Of a DNA stretch of 64,000 nucleotides, positions 1 to 12,036 are shown in pieces. Both the position numbers and the translations under genes were made by a program. Source of the stretch: Moniliophthora roreri (taxonomy: Eukaryota > Basidiomycota > Agaricomycetes > Agaricales > Marasmiaceae); assembly GCA_001466705.2 (NCBI GenBank), contig LATX02000112.1, forward strand, positions 930,001-994,000, written 5' to 3'. Positions within the stretch are counted from its first letter, which is position 1. Each line of letters opens with the position of its first letter. Below the pieces are notes generated by a model. It searched no databases. It worked only from the letters and a program-made list of their open reading frames with translations, and was not told the DNA's origin.

Positions 1-599
1 AAGAGTACATCCCATATCGACTGTTAAATTTCGACTACGAGTTGAGTTTCTACTTCGATCACGTCGGACTGGCACTGATGATATATTTATAGATTCGTGG
101 CACACCTCTTCCTGTGGACTACTGCGATAGATCTCACAGCGGAAGAAACGGAATCGGATGTTCTTCAAGCCTTCAAGTACTCTATCGGCGTGATCGTCGG
201 ACTTGCCAACGACTATTATTCTTGGAACAAGGAAAAGTTGGAATACAAACTGGAGGGCGCTGATCGCATTCGGAACGCGGTGGCCGTTCTCCTCAAGCAG
301 TACAGGGTATCGGAGAAACAAGCTCAAGCTGAAGTCAAAAAGATGGTTATCAGTGAAGAGTCCCGGGTTCACACTCTCTTGAGCGTTCACGAAAGCGCAA
401 TGTCGGCAGGTTTGAAACGCTATGTCGACACAATGCAGGTGTTTGCCGGAGGGTACGAGATGCAGTTTATCATTGTAGTAACTGGTTCTCATCTCTTTTT
501 AGCTACGTATACTGGTGTTCAACTTGCCCCAGATACGCCCGCCCACAGGGTTTGCTTGAACCAGATTCTGATCAGTCTGACGATAGCGATCAATGGTGA
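1..599 (+). CDS. Class I terpene synthase, copy 1 (5' end outside window)
   Basis: C-terminal half of a terpene cyclase that would ionise a linear prenyl diphosphate with Mg2+ in the cytosol. Exons visible: 1-40, 93-452, 503-599. The first exon encodes the EYIPYR segment with the diphosphate-sensor Arg; exon 2 carries the metal-binding NSE motif as NDYYSWNKE; the last exon restores the C-terminal RY pair (CPRY) and ends in an acidic Ser/Asp tail before TGA 597-599. Intron positions match copies 2-4 exactly, but the protein is clearly more diverged (e.g. YYSWNKE against YFSWNME), so it is the oldest paralogue here. The DDxxE-containing exons lie upstream of the window. Family certain from motifs; product unknown. 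Confidence 0.88.
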
Positions 600-1481
600 G
601 CAGTTCTCAATTCGTTTCGGATCTTGAGGTCGTGATTGACGCAACACTGCCAGATTTCCGAGATGAAGTAATTAGAATAACTAATGTTATAAGCTATCGC
701 CTTTTGTATATACTTTCCTCGTATAACTGCCTTCTGCTCTTTGTCGATCCTGTAAATTTGTACTCCAATGTTAGTCACGGGCGTGCGTGACACATGTGAC
801 ATCAAAAAATATTTTTTTTTTCCTTCTTGTCATCAGTTCCGAATGGTCCCTCGATTTATTCCTTCCATGCTCGGTAATTACACCAAAAAGACAGAACTCG
901 AGTTCACTCACAATATAACCCAACCCTTGAAGTCATCTCGGATGGGTCGGTTGCCGACGTTCAACATTCAACGCTGTCAATTGTTAATGAACCGGACAGG
1001 ATGAATCTTAAGTGAACACATCCCAACACTGCCTCTTTCAGCCTCAAAGCCGTGTGTGCCTTGTGCATAGCTCTAGCCGGCCTTTTTCCGCTGTCACGTC
1101 AATAGGGCCCGTGAAAGTACCTGTGACCGTGTCATTCCTCCTGTCACGGCGCTTCAAAATTCCAGGGTGGTGAATGTTATCAGCTATCATCCTTTTAACC
1201 ATCCTGGCTCATGGGCTATCAGGTCTTGGAGTCGGAAAAAGCAGACGGTGATACATCACCGCCAAAATCAGCGCCGAACGTGCTCACCCGCTCAGATTGT
1301 TATCACATCCACCGAAATACACGCACGAATCCACACATTATCGCTCAGGAACTTAACCCGAGGTACACGAACCATCCAGAACCAGATGTGTGCGTGTGCG
1401 CCTTTGCAATTGCCGAAGGTTTAAATAAAGAATAGGACTTCTCAGTGCCTCCTCAAAGAGGCTTCTCCGCTTACTCCAATC
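600..1481. other. Intergenic, terpene synthase 1 to 2
   Basis: About 880 nt with only short, unrecognisable open frames. The last 60 nt before the start of copy 2 are shared with copies 3 and 4: a TATA-like TTTAAATAAAG at 1420-1430 and a GCCTC...GAGGC inverted repeat. No RNA gene or mobile element was recognised in the rest. Confidence 0.5.
1447..1462. promoter_or_regulatory. Inverted repeat upstream of terpene synthase 2
   Basis: GCCTCCTCAAAGAGGC, an interrupted palindrome (GCCTC/GAGGC arms) ending 19 nt before the ATG. The same block lies before copies 3 and 4, so it belongs to the shared leader or proximal promoter. It could be a 5'-UTR hairpin or a dimeric-factor site; the role is inferred. 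Confidence 0.45.
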
Positions 1482-2655
1482 ATGACCCACGCGTCCTCAA
1501 GAAACATCAACACCAGCCGCTATCCTGCTTTCTTCAGCTCTTTTCAAGTAAAAGATTGCTGGGATGAAATGGGGCCAATCATCGAGGGATCTCTGCACGA
1601 CGTGATAGACAAGTGCACGCAACCAGGGACACGCGAACGCAAGAGAGCCTTGTACAGACATAGTAATCCCGCCGGTAATCTCTTCGGGGTATGCCTTGCA
1701 TTGTGTAAAGCTGAACGACTTGGAATCGTCACGAAGTTAATCGAGTTCTTGTGCATCATTGACGGTGAGATCCTTGGCTCATTCTTATCTTCATGTCTCA
1801 TTCATTTGTACGCAGATGTCTTGGAAGATCTCCCACATGAGGAGGCTGTCATTGAGCACGACATATTATGCGAGGTTCTGCGTCTAGGATTCGCCCCGCA
1901 ACTGACCGAAAACACGCGACCAGAATGGCTATCATTCCTCTCCGAGGTCAAGGAGGAAATGCTTCTCTTGGATCCCATTCGGAGTCCTTCGTTACTCCAG
2001 ACGTTCGAGGCAAGCCTTCAAACACGAGATAGCAGTGCGATCGAGTTTGACACCATCGAGGAGTATATCCCGTATCGTCTGGTCAATTTCGATTTCGAGT
2101 TGAGTTTCTCCCCACTTCGAATGAATTCCTATGAGATCTAACCTGATCTTCGTATAGATTCGTCTCCCAATTAATTCTTTGGGCTATGGCTCTGGACCTG
2201 TCTCCAGAAGACCTGGATTTGGACCTACTACCCACCTACAAATATTCCATTGGGGTCATTGTCGGCCTTGTGAACGACTACTTTTCATGGAATATGGAGA
2301 AACTACAACTTGAGCAGGATGGGGATCGTATTCGTAATGCTGTTGCCGTACTACTAAGGCAATATGCAATATCTGAGCGACAAGCACAAGCCGAAGTAAA
2401 GAAGATCATTGTAGGTGAAGAGGCCAAGATCAGGTCGCTGCTCAATGGACATGTAACGGCAATGTCGGAGGGCATGAGGAGATATCTTGAACAGTTGCAA
2501 TTATTTGCAAGTGGATATAGGTACGCGATGCCTCCATCGAGCTAGGAACTCATACTGATCCTTGTGCTAGTTTTTGGTGTGCAACAGCCCCTAGATATAC
2601 TAGGGTACAGGATTTGCTCGAATCGGACTCCGACCAATCTAGCGATAGTGATTAA
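1482..2655 (+). CDS. Class I terpene synthase, copy 2
   Basis: Complete cyclase of 337 aa; exons 1482-1764, 1816-2098, 2158-2520, 2571-2655. The aspartate-rich motif DDVLED (residues 94-99) is rebuilt across intron 1, whose splice falls inside the second Asp codon. R182 sits exactly 46 residues before N228 of the NSE motif NDYFSWNME (N228, S232, E236), the spacing of the diphosphate-sensor Arg in known class I enzymes. R318-Y319 form the C-terminal RY pair, followed by an acidic tail DSDQSSDSD. There is no prenyltransferase domain, so substrate (FPP or GGPP) must come from elsewhere. The FSWN-type NSE motif resembles fungal di/sesterterpene cyclase domains more than the common sesquiterpene NDxxSY type, but the product cannot be told. 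Start chosen because copies 3 and 4 align from the same ATG. Confidence 0.92.
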
Positions 2656-4755
2656 TTATTATATATTTACTACACATTTACTACACATTAAGTTACAGCT
2701 GTTTCTAGCTATTCTAGTTAATCGTAGGGACTAAAAAAAGGCATATTTCGTTTGTGCAGTAAACCAAATCATGTGCCAGAGGGAAAGTCAGTGAAGGATT
2801 TCGATGCGGTAGAACTCGCAGTACGTCGGAAAGCGCCCAATTTTCCCGAATTTCAATTTCAACTCGACGAAGTTGTGCCAGTCCTGATCCGACCTGCCCG
2901 TCGTCAGTCAACGAGGCTGGATAAATAACATGTCCATGGCGTGTGCAGTCAAGGCATGGATCAGGGCGAATTTTGCACTCATACAATGCCCATTATCAAG
3001 TATACGAGCCGCCGGGTCGGTGAGGGTCTCATGCAAAAAAAGTCCGATTGCCAGTAACATTACGTATATTTGCTTTCGGCGGCGCACTGACGACATTAGC
3101 TGTCATGGACTCGGTATTTAGACGGAGCTGTACGTCTATCCATCTCTATCGGACGATCCCTTCTGTACGTTACGCAACTAGTTCTCACTGACGATACTTC
3201 GAAATCTCCGTATTCTGCGCACTCGACGACGAGCTTCAAGTAACGCCCAATGCATTCTGAATACGATTGGCACACCCCAACTTGTATTCCACCTCGTTCC
3301 ACGTAATTATCGATAAGTTCGGCGATCAAGGCGATGGAATTACTTGGAGCTTGAAGGATTAAAGAGTATCGTCAACAGCTATGATTCACAGGAAGATATA
3401 GTATTAGTACTAGTCCAATGTAATCGGAGGAGAAAACAGCTCGCAATCAGAGTTCAACAGCTAGAATGTGAGGTGCCTTTGATACTATCGAACTCGACTG
3501 GACTTCAGTTGGTGTCCTGAAGAATGAGCAAAAGAGCTAGAATACGAGAAATAATGTACTTCCGAGTAGATACCCCATTGGAAAGAAATCCAATCAGGGC
3601 GGGGATTCTTCATGCCTTGATCAAATCCGCTCTGCAAAATCCCCCACAAACATGTCATACTCGACGAGTGTCAGGTATGGCGGGTACAATGAGCAGCAGA
3701 AACTTCCAGGAGCCTAGGACTTCCCGTGAGTGTGACTGCTGTTGCTTCCGACTGATATTCTCCACATCCTGAATAGTCTTCATCAGCATTGAAGCAAGAG
3801 GACATGTTCATAGTACGGGATACTTCGTTCAGTGGAATTAACCGGATCGAGCTGGGCGCTTGGACTTGAACGCCACACCGTGATAGATAGCATTTTCCCT
3901 CTCATGCAAGCAATCGGAAAGACGACAACTCGTATGGCTATTCCTGCGCCACTGATGAGGTCGGTAGATTGCTAGAGAGAATTGTTCCTGAGTCCTAGCA
4001 CCCGTATAATCTTGGGAACGTACAAAGTCCAAGTAATACTGCAGGCAATTTCGACAGGCACGGGTTCGATAGAAAGCTGAGGCCTGATGAAATGAACAAG
4101 AAAACAATGCTAAGAAGCTTTTTCTGTTTGAGAAGCATCGCAACTGCAGAGTCCGGAGATGAAACATCCGATAATGAAAATTAGTTCGATGGAAAGATTT
4201 CATGAAACCATAAGGGACCACACCTTGATTGCCTGTGCGAATGCCACTTGATCCACCAGCGATTCCATTCGCAGTTTGTACAGTGAACATTGTCGATCAT
4301 GTCGCATTTTCCTATTCTATCTTTGGCCAACACCCAAAAACACGCTAGGCTCCAATCTTTCTGAATGCTACGCCAGAACCCCAGAATGGGACCCAACAAT
4401 GTTGGGCAATATACCCACCTGTATCATAACCTCTGGAAGTTCCGTTAGATGAGGATCGTTCCATAAGCCATATCTTCACGGCAGGTTTAGAAAGTCAGGA
4501 AGTGGAGTTGAAGAGTGAGCGTTCAATATCTAATAGATAAGTCCTGATCAGAGTGTATGCTGGAGGCTGCCTGCGCAGGCGGTGGCAAATGAAAACGCCG
4601 AATCGAACTTAAGGCAACCTGGTAGAGGGTATCTAAGGTCTGGGTAAGTCGGAGAGACACTAGGGAGACGCGGATGAGCAAGAAAAGTTTGCAAGTTGAT
4701 ACGTGGCAGATGGAGGAAGCAAGACGCGCGTGGTCCTTCTGATAGTATCACTGAT

Positions 4756-4780
4756 AAGCGCTCATCGACGATGAGCGCTT
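4756..4780. other. Perfect 12-bp hairpin in spacer A
   Basis: AAGCGCTCATCG and its exact reverse complement are separated by one base. The equivalent site in spacer B (about 8356-8373) has lost the right arm, so the structure is not conserved and may be incidental. Confidence 0.4.
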
Positions 4781-5173
4781 GATCCTCCGCAGGCTCCGGC
4801 ACCCGAGGCAAAGGGTTTTCTTTCTCTTTCAAGATCGCAGATCCATCTTCCCAGAATTCCAGGCAGCAGCTCAAGGCTAAACACCATAATCCTTGACAAT
4901 CCTGGCTCAGGTGCCCGTTTATCTTGACTGTCAAAATCCACCACGAGGGCGCCAATTCGAAATGACAGCATCACGGAATAATATCACCGCCGGGCACGCT
5001 CCTTCGCAGACTGCCACCACGTCTATTCGCTCCAAGATTTGTTGCGCGCAATGCCGTGCAGATTTTCCTGGATTCCATTCCGACAAGTAGATGCCACGCT
5101 CAGAACCAGATGGGTGCTTGTGTTTTTTCCCAGATTTGCAAGAGGATGCTAAAAGAGGATGGGACTTCTCATT

Positions 5174-5189
5174 GCCTCCTCGAGGAGGC
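5174..5189. promoter_or_regulatory. Perfect 16-bp palindrome before terpene synthase 3
   Basis: GCCTCCTCGAGGAGGC reads identically on both strands and ends 19 nt before the ATG at 5209. Copy 2 has the same element with two central mismatches, and copy 4 (13167-13182) has lost the outer G. Position and conservation suggest a leader hairpin or a binding site for a dimeric regulator. Confidence 0.5.
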
Positions 5190-5208
5190 TTCTCCACTTA
5201 GTCCAATA

Positions 5209-6383
5209 ATGACCCGCGCGTCCTCCTCAAGAATCATCAACACCAGCCGCTATCCTGCTTTCTTCAGCTCTTTTCAAGTAAAAGATTGCTGGGACGAAAT
5301 GGGGCCAATCATTCAGGGATCTCTGCACGACATGATAGACAAGTGCACGCAACCAGGGACACGCGAACGCAAGAGAGCCTTGTACAGGCATAGTAATCCC
5401 GCCGGTAATCTCTTCGGGGTATGCCTTGCATTGTGCAAACCTGAACGATTTGGAATCGTCGCGAAATTGATCGAGTTCTTGTGCATAATAGATGGTAAGC
5501 TCTTTAGTTTATTCTTACCTTAAGATGTCATTCATTTGTATGCAGATGTATTGGAAGACCTCCCGCATGAGGAGGCTGTCATTGAGCACGACATACTATG
5601 CGAGACCCTGTGTTTAGGATTTGCCTCGCAGCTGACCCGAAACACGCGACCAGAATGGCTATCATTCCTTCCCGAGATCAAGGAGGAAATGCTTCTCTTA
5701 GATCCCATTCGGAGTCCTTCGTTACTCCAGACGTTCGAGGCAAGCCTTCAAACACGAGATAGCAGTGCGATCGAGTTTGACACCATCGAGGAGTATATCC
5801 CGTATCGTCTGGTCAATTTCGATTTCGAGTTGAGTTTCTCCTCACTTCGAGTGAATTCCTATGATTTAACCTGATCTTCGTATAGATTCGTCTCCCAATT
5901 GATTCTTTGGGCTATGGCTCTGGACCTGTCTCCAGAAGACCTGGATTTAGACCTGCTACCCACCTACAAATATTCTATTGGGGTCATTGTCGGTCTTGTG
6001 AACGACTACTTTTCATGGAACATGGAGAAACTACAACTTGAGCAGGATGGGGATCGTATTCGTAATGCTGTTGCCGTACTACTAAGGCAATATGCAATAT
6101 CGGAGCGACAAGCACAAGCCGAAGTAAAGAAGATCATTGTAGGTGAAGAGGCCAAGGTCAGGTCGCTATTTGATAGGCATGTAACGGCAATGTCGGAGGG
6201 TATGAGGAGATATCTTGAACAGTTGCAATTATTTGCAAGTGGATATAGGTACGTGATGCTTCCACCGAGCTAGGAACTCATGCTGATCCCTGAGCTAGTT
6301 TTTGGTGTGCAACGGCCCCTAGATATATTAGGGCACAGGATTTGCTCGAATCGGACTCCGACCAATCTAGCGATAGTGATTAA
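5209..6383 (+). CDS. Class I terpene synthase, copy 3
   Basis: Complete cyclase, 338 aa; exons 5209-5494, 5546-5828, 5886-6248, 6299-6383. Motifs as in copy 2: DDVLED restored by splicing of the 51-nt intron 1, sensor Arg in EYIPYR, NSE as NDYFSWNME, RY near the C-terminus and an acidic tail. Retaining intron 1 would truncate the protein just after the first Asp. One extra Ser near the N-terminus (ASSSR) is shared with copy 4. Nearly identical to copies 2 and 4 in exon 3, so this is a recent duplicate that still looks functional. Confidence 0.92.
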
Positions 6384-6399
6384 TGATTATGTATTTACT

Positions 6400-8840
6400 A
6401 CATATTAAGTTACGCTGGAGTACAACATGTGCGAGATGGAGAGGGAAAGTCACGTCAGATCGCGCAAAGGACCGTCAAGTTGAAGTTGGAATTCGGGAAA
6501 ATTGGGCGCTTTCCGACGTAGCACGTCAACCGAAAATTGCGCCAGTCTTGATTCGACCTGCCCGTCGTCAGGCTGGAAAAATAGCATGTCCATAACGCAT
6601 GCAGTCAAAGCACAAACCAAGGCGAACCTTGCACATATACGATTTGTATGAACTGTATCGGTGAAGGTCTCAATACGGGGAAGTCCGATTGCTAGTAACA
6701 TTACGTATCTTTGTTGCCGCCACATATTCAGATGGTGGCGGGGACGTTAGCTGCTTGTAGGGCCTGGTATTTAGACGGAGCTGTATGTCTATCCATCTCT
6801 ATCGGACGATCCCTTCTGTACGCCACACAACTAGCCCTCACTGACAATACTTCAAAGTCTGCGTACATTATTCTGCGCACTCGGTGACAAGCTCCGAAGA
6901 ATGCCCAACGCATTCTGAATACGATTGGCACACCCCGACTCCACCTTCCTGTAATAGTCATCGACAAGTCCGGCGATCAAGGCGATGGAGTACCGGAGCT
7001 TGAAGGATAAAAGAGTGCCAACAGCTATGGTCCACAGGAAGGCATAGTATTAGTGCTAGTCCACTGTGATCGGGGCAGAAAACAGCTCGTAACCAGAGTC
7101 TAACAGCTAGGATATGAAGTTATATGAAGTGCCATTATCGAACTCGACTGGACTTCAACTGGTGTCATGAAGAATGAGCGGAAGAGCTGGACTACGAGGA
7201 ATAATGCATTCCCGATCTGAAATCTCATTGGAAAGAAAGAAAACCAATCGGAACGGGTGTTCTTCGTGCCTTGATGAAATTATCTCCAAGAAACCCCTCA
7301 TACACGACGAGTGTCAGGTATAGCAGGTACATTGAGCAGCGGAAACTTCCAGGAGCCCATGTAGGACTTCCCTTAAGTGTGACCGTTGTTGCTTCTGATA
7401 TTCTCCTATACTAAATAATCTTCACCAGAATTGAAGCAAAAGGACAATATGCTGGTAGTACTTCGTTCGGTGAAATTAACCGGACCGAGTTGAGCGCTTA
7501 GACTTGAACGTCACACCGTGATAGATAGCATTTTCCCTCTTCACGCCACCTTTGCACCGGAAGCAATAGGGAGAAAGACGACAGCTCGCATAGCTATCCC
7601 TGCGCCACTGACGCGTGAGGGTCGGTAGAGTGCTAGAGAGAATTGTTCCTGAGCGCCCATATACCTTTGGGAACGTACGAGAGCCAAGTAATGCGGCAGG
7701 CAATTTCGACAGGGGCGGGGTTTGGACAGAAAGCCGAGGGCTGATGAAACGAACAAGAAAACTGTTTGAGAAGCATCGCAACTGCAGATTCCGGAGATGA
7801 TCATCCGATAATGAAGATTAGTTCAATGGAGACACATCTTGATTGCCTGTGCGGACGCTACTTGATCCACCAGCGGGTTCCATTCGCGGTTTGTACAGTG
7901 AGCATTGTCCAACGTGTCCCAGTTTCCCATTCTACTTTTGGCCAACACCCCAAAAACACTAGGTTCCAATCTTTTTAAATGCTACGCCAGAACCCCAGAA
8001 TGAGATCCAACAATACTGGTCAATACACCCACCAATATCATAGCATCTGGAAGTTCTGTTAGATGAGGATCGTTCCATAAGCCATATTTTCAAAGCAGGC
8101 CTAGGAAATCAGGAAGTGGAGTTGAAGAGTGAGCGTTCAATATCAAATAGATGTTCTGATCAGAGTGTATGCTGGAGGCTGCCTGCGCAGGCGGTGCGAA
8201 TGGAAACGTCGAATTGAACCTAAGGTAACCTGGTAGAGGATATCTGAGGTCTGAGTAAGTCGGAGAGACACTAGGGAGACGCGGGTGGGCAAGAAGAGTT
8301 TGCGAGTTGATACGTGGCAGACGCAAGACGCGCGTCGTCCTGATGGTATCACTGATAAGCGCTTATCGACTATGCTTGATCTTCCGCAGGCTCCGGAAAA
8401 GATTAGCGCCGCCTTTCTTGACCGACACTCAAGCGCTCGTCCTTTTTCACATTCTAAATCCGGTGGCAGATAAGTAATATCTTCATTCTTGCTCATTCCG
8501 GTAAGGGAACGTCAAGACCCGAAGGTTGCCGCAGAATCAGGCCTAAATTCGAACTTGGAAACGGGGGTTCAATTGGTGTCTCAGGATCACAGATCCATGC
8601 TTTTCCGGGCAGCAGTCCAAGCGCTCAAGGCTAAATCCTTAGCAAACCTGGCTCAGGCACCCGTTTATCTTGACTGCTGTCGATATCCATCACGATGGCG
8701 CAAATCCAAAAAGAGTAGACGGTGACACCACTTGATAATATCACCGCCGGGCATGCTCATTCGCAGACTGCCACCATGTCTATTCGCTCCAAGATCTTTC
8801 GTGCGCAATGCCGTGCAACTTTCCCAGAATTCCATTCCAA
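6400..8840. repeat. Spacer unit B (copy of 2690-5208)
   Basis: Second copy of the 2.5-kb spacer, following terpene synthase 3. It has collected many indels relative to unit A and no longer leads into a cyclase gene: the fourth cyclase lies 4.3 kb further on, beyond repeat DNA. No intact gene seen. Confidence 0.6.
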
Positions 8841-10605
8841 AGTAGACGTACTGTCCAGAACCAGCATCAGCAAAGCTACAGCTGTATCATCAGTATTGTA
8901 AAATACGTTCAGTACCGATTCCGCTCGTATTCAGTATGCATAACCAATACAATACTATAGAATACGCCTACAATACATCAAATCACTTGTTACTTGGCCT
9001 GGTAGATGGCCATACTGAGGGTATGCTCCTACAGCTGATCGGCAGCATAGTACAGTTGTTGGTGCAGATAGGATCGTCCGGCTGTTCTTTGCCCAAATAG
9101 AAACTCATAGAGCTTCGCAGGGCAATTGCATAAAGCGAATGCATGAAGGTGGCCATCTTGACGTTGTTGAAGGCTGGGTACTGCCAATCCGTCGGATCAA
9201 ATGCGCTGGTTAATCAAAGTACGACGCACCTGAGTTCAAGATCCTCTCAAATCCGTCGTGTCCTGCACCTTGCCATTCTTGTTGACGTGACTTTGACTGC
9301 GAGGCAGAACACTGAAACAAACCTGTTAGTCCCAGAGAGTCAGCAAAAGAGCCAAGCGATAGAACCGAGTAGGTGAGACAGAGCGGTTGACTATTCCAAA
9401 TAGTTCGAGAGCTAGAGGGCTGAAGGGTATCTTGAATTTGCAGGGTTGAGTCTTGAACGTCGATTCTTGATGGAATCCTTTCATAAAGCGAGAGAGAGTC
9501 ATCAGTGAGGTTTTATCAGACGTTATTTGACGTTTTTAGACAACACTTGTCTGATAGTGTCCTTAACTGACATTATTAGGCATTTCTTACGTAGCCTTGG
9601 ACGGGCTCTATTAGGCTTTGGTTTTCGTCTGATCGTGTCCAATAGTGTCTGATAATTAGTTATTTTTCGAGGTACTAGAAATACAATAGAGGTGCTATAC
9701 CGAAAAACCTGGTTTTCATACTCCCGATGTGCCTGCAAGTGGCCAGAACCCTCTGCCCTAAAACAGGGAGCGCCACCCTAACAACAGGGCAAGCTGTAGC
9801 GCGCAATTATAAGGGTAACGATGTTCTGGGGTCGACTCACGAGTTACAGGCGATGTTAGGTGGTTCGGGGCCGTCGAGTCTGGGTCTTCTCCAAGGTACC
9901 TGAGAAATCAATATAGCTCCGTGAACACGACGAGAACAGCATGCATACCTTGTTGGTACCATATTCCGCCCCGAGTCCAAGTCAGCACTCCTATCGTACC
10001 TTGAATCATCGAGTTTCGTCTTTGGACAGCGAACGAGCCATGTAGTCGGAACGAAAACGAGACGAGGAGAAAGAGCGGACTAGGAGGGAGGTGTTGTGAA
10101 GTGGCGAAGGTGGTTAGAAAGGAACCGAGCGTGGGGGAAATTCAGGGTTACGAGGGAATTTGAGCACGGACTGCAGGGCACAAATTTTTTTCAAGTCTGT
10201 CTCGAGCAGCGTTCTTTCCCAATTCTTTCCTGAGGTCTCGTTGGTTACGCCAAATTGGTAGCTAGGGAGGAAGTTGTCAAGCGGAGTTGATCGGATGGAC
10301 GTCAGAAAACGTCAGGTACGCGTCAGATCTTCGTGGATTTGTCGAATAACGTCTGATAGTGTCTGGTAGCGTCCACTAACATCTCGTCGGGTGTCATTTG
10401 ACGGGAGAATGTCATGTGGAGGAAGTTTCCAGGAGAGGGAAATCGAGGGAAATCGAGGGCGATCGAGGACAAGCTTCGTGGTGTGATGATGGTTCAACGC
10501 CCAAGTTCAATTTCACACGCGCCCTTGTTGATACTCGGGAGTTCAGTTCCGCCTATAGTTCCGCTTGCCTACTGCCCGTTTGTAATAGACTTATTTTCTG
10601 CAGGG
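8841..10605. other. Gene-poor DNA with TGATAGTGTC words
   Basis: About 1.8 kb without a recognisable gene. Variants of CTGATAGTGTC occur near 9550, 9630 and 10350, and CAGACGTTATTTGAC at about 9518 recurs inverted near 10350, as if marking the ends of a decayed element. Short open frames show no domain. Confidence 0.35.
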
Positions 10606-10834
10606 TTTTCGGTCCTCAGGGTCCTCGAGAACGAGGAAGAAAAATAATAAAGAAAACCACAAGATAATATTTCCGCAAGAGACGAAAATGTTTTCCAAGC
10701 GATAACAGCCGAGCGTCAGCAAATCCTCTACTTGCAATGACGTAGTCGGCAAGGCCTCGGCTAGAGTCGCTTGTGGAAAAAAATTTTCTGTTTCCGACTC
10801 TTCGAGGGAGGCGTTTGGACAAGGTTTTCCGAAA
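10606..10834 (-). mobile_element. MITE-like element, copy 1 (inverted relative to copy 2)
   Basis: About 230 bp that is the reverse complement of 12254-12499 with scattered changes. Its right end keeps the 16-bp terminal sequence ACAAGGTTTTCCGAAA; the left end is degenerate. It has no coding capacity. No convincing target-site duplication seen. Confidence 0.7.
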
Positions 10835-11554
10835 TCTATTCACCTTCCGCCGTGATCCATGGGAGGACCCCGGATTGATGGATCCAGGCAGCCCAAATTT
10901 TGTTTATGCCGAATCGGGTTCCGGCACTGCCAAATTCCCAAATCTTCGCCTGCAGGCGCCCAACCCACTTGAAAACGGATTCTAGGAGTTTCTCAAGATT
11001 TTTTGAGGCATTTAGGCACAATATTGATAACATATAGGCTAATCTGTACCAGGATTACGCTTCCCAAAGTCCTTCATCGCCTCCCCGAAGTGTGTTGAGC
11101 ATTTGGCTCCTTGCAGAGGTGTGACGAATTTCCAAGTCTATTCTAGTAGCTAAGCTTATGCATTTAACAAATTGTACTATCTGTGGTACATCATGACTCC
11201 TCTGAAGGTCTTATGTGAGCCTTGAGTGATACCTTAGACCAGTGACTGAAACCCTCGTCTGAGGGGCGGTCCAAACATCTTTCTGCCGAACCTACTCTCG
11301 AGGCTTCCGCCGTCGGCGGGTGCTCATCAGCGAAATGGACACCTAAATATATTGGAATAAAATGAGTGAAATACGTTATAATGGCCAAAATACATTATAA
11401 TCATTATGGTGTATTTTAATGTAATATAATTGTTGTTCCTTTATTTTAATGGATTAAAATGAAGCAAAATGGTTATAATGTATTCTGGCTATTATAATGT
11501 ATTTTGGCTATTATAATGTATTTCAGCCATTATAATGCATCGGCCCCACCTGGG

Positions 11555-11680
11555 GGTCGGGGACAAAAAGAAATAATATTTATTTGTTGCAACCCCCGTG
11601 AGTCGAACCCTCGACCTCAAGGTGGATTAGTCAGCAACCTAGGCAGCCGCGGGGTGCTCAAGACCACTGTACCACAGTGC
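11555..11680 (-). mobile_element. tRNA-derived SINE-like sequence, copy 1
   Basis: On the minus strand the fragment has a pol III A-box-like TGGTACAGTGG (complement of 11664-11674) and a B-box GGTTCGACTC (complement of 11600-11609) at tRNA-like spacing, followed by an AT-rich tail. It does not fold into a convincing functional tRNA. A second copy with the same boxes lies at 42850-42975, which argues for a dispersed SINE rather than a single tRNA gene. Confidence 0.6.
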
Positions 11681-11872
11681 CATATACTTACCACCACACA
11701 TAGTGCAATATATCCCCTTACTCAAAAGACCTATCTCCACCCCCTTGCTGTTTCTATTGATCAAATCCCCAACCAAAAGCTTCCCTTCACTTTATAGAGT
11801 CCTCTCCCTGTCCTCTGGAAGGCATAAAAATGCACTGATTTGATTGCCTCTGTTACAATCTATTTTACTACA

Positions 11873-12036
11873 TTATAATAACTCTGTCTCATTTTATTGC
11901 ATTTTAATACACTATAATAATACCATCCTATTTTATTGCATTTTAATGTACTATAATAATACCATCCCATTTTATTGTATTTTAATGGATTATAATAACA
12001 CCAGTCTCATTTTAATGCATTTTAATGTATTGTAAT
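11873..12036. repeat. 39-bp tandem repeat, four units
   Basis: Four consecutive units of 39-40 bp, each beginning ATAATAA and containing CATTTTATTGCATTTTAAT. The period is divisible by three, so one frame gives a 13-residue periodic peptide, which is a by-product and not a gene. Confidence 0.8.

Larger units (their letters stand above)
2690..5208. repeat. Spacer unit A (duplicated at 6400-8840)
   Basis: About 2.5 kb between terpene synthases 2 and 3 that aligns, with many indels, to the sequence after synthase 3. Shared landmarks include the GTATTTAGACGGAGCTGTA block (3113 and 6769), the protein-like minus-strand frames near 3000 and 6600, and the CGCGCAATGCCGTGCA block (5045 and 8803). No open frame longer than about 150 aa and no recognisable domain. 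The minus strand at 2908-3096 and 6450-6725 keeps a related frame (YVMLLAIGL...MDMLF), which may be a decayed gene. Best read as a tandemly duplicated, non-functional spacer. Confidence 0.65.

Noticed and set aside
3838..4290. 150-aa minus-strand open frame as a real gene
   Set aside because: Composition is unlike a folded protein, no domain recognised, and the duplicate at 7476-7804 has a broken frame.
11591..11680. Functional tRNA gene on the minus strand
   Set aside because: A- and B-box words are present, but I could not form a full cloverleaf with an acceptor stem, and a second degenerate copy exists at 42.9 kb, so a SINE is more likely.
11844..12035. Open frame with a 13-residue periodic peptide
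   Set aside because: It is the translation of a 39-bp AT-rich tandem repeat inside a transposon-like element; periodicity follows from the repeat length.
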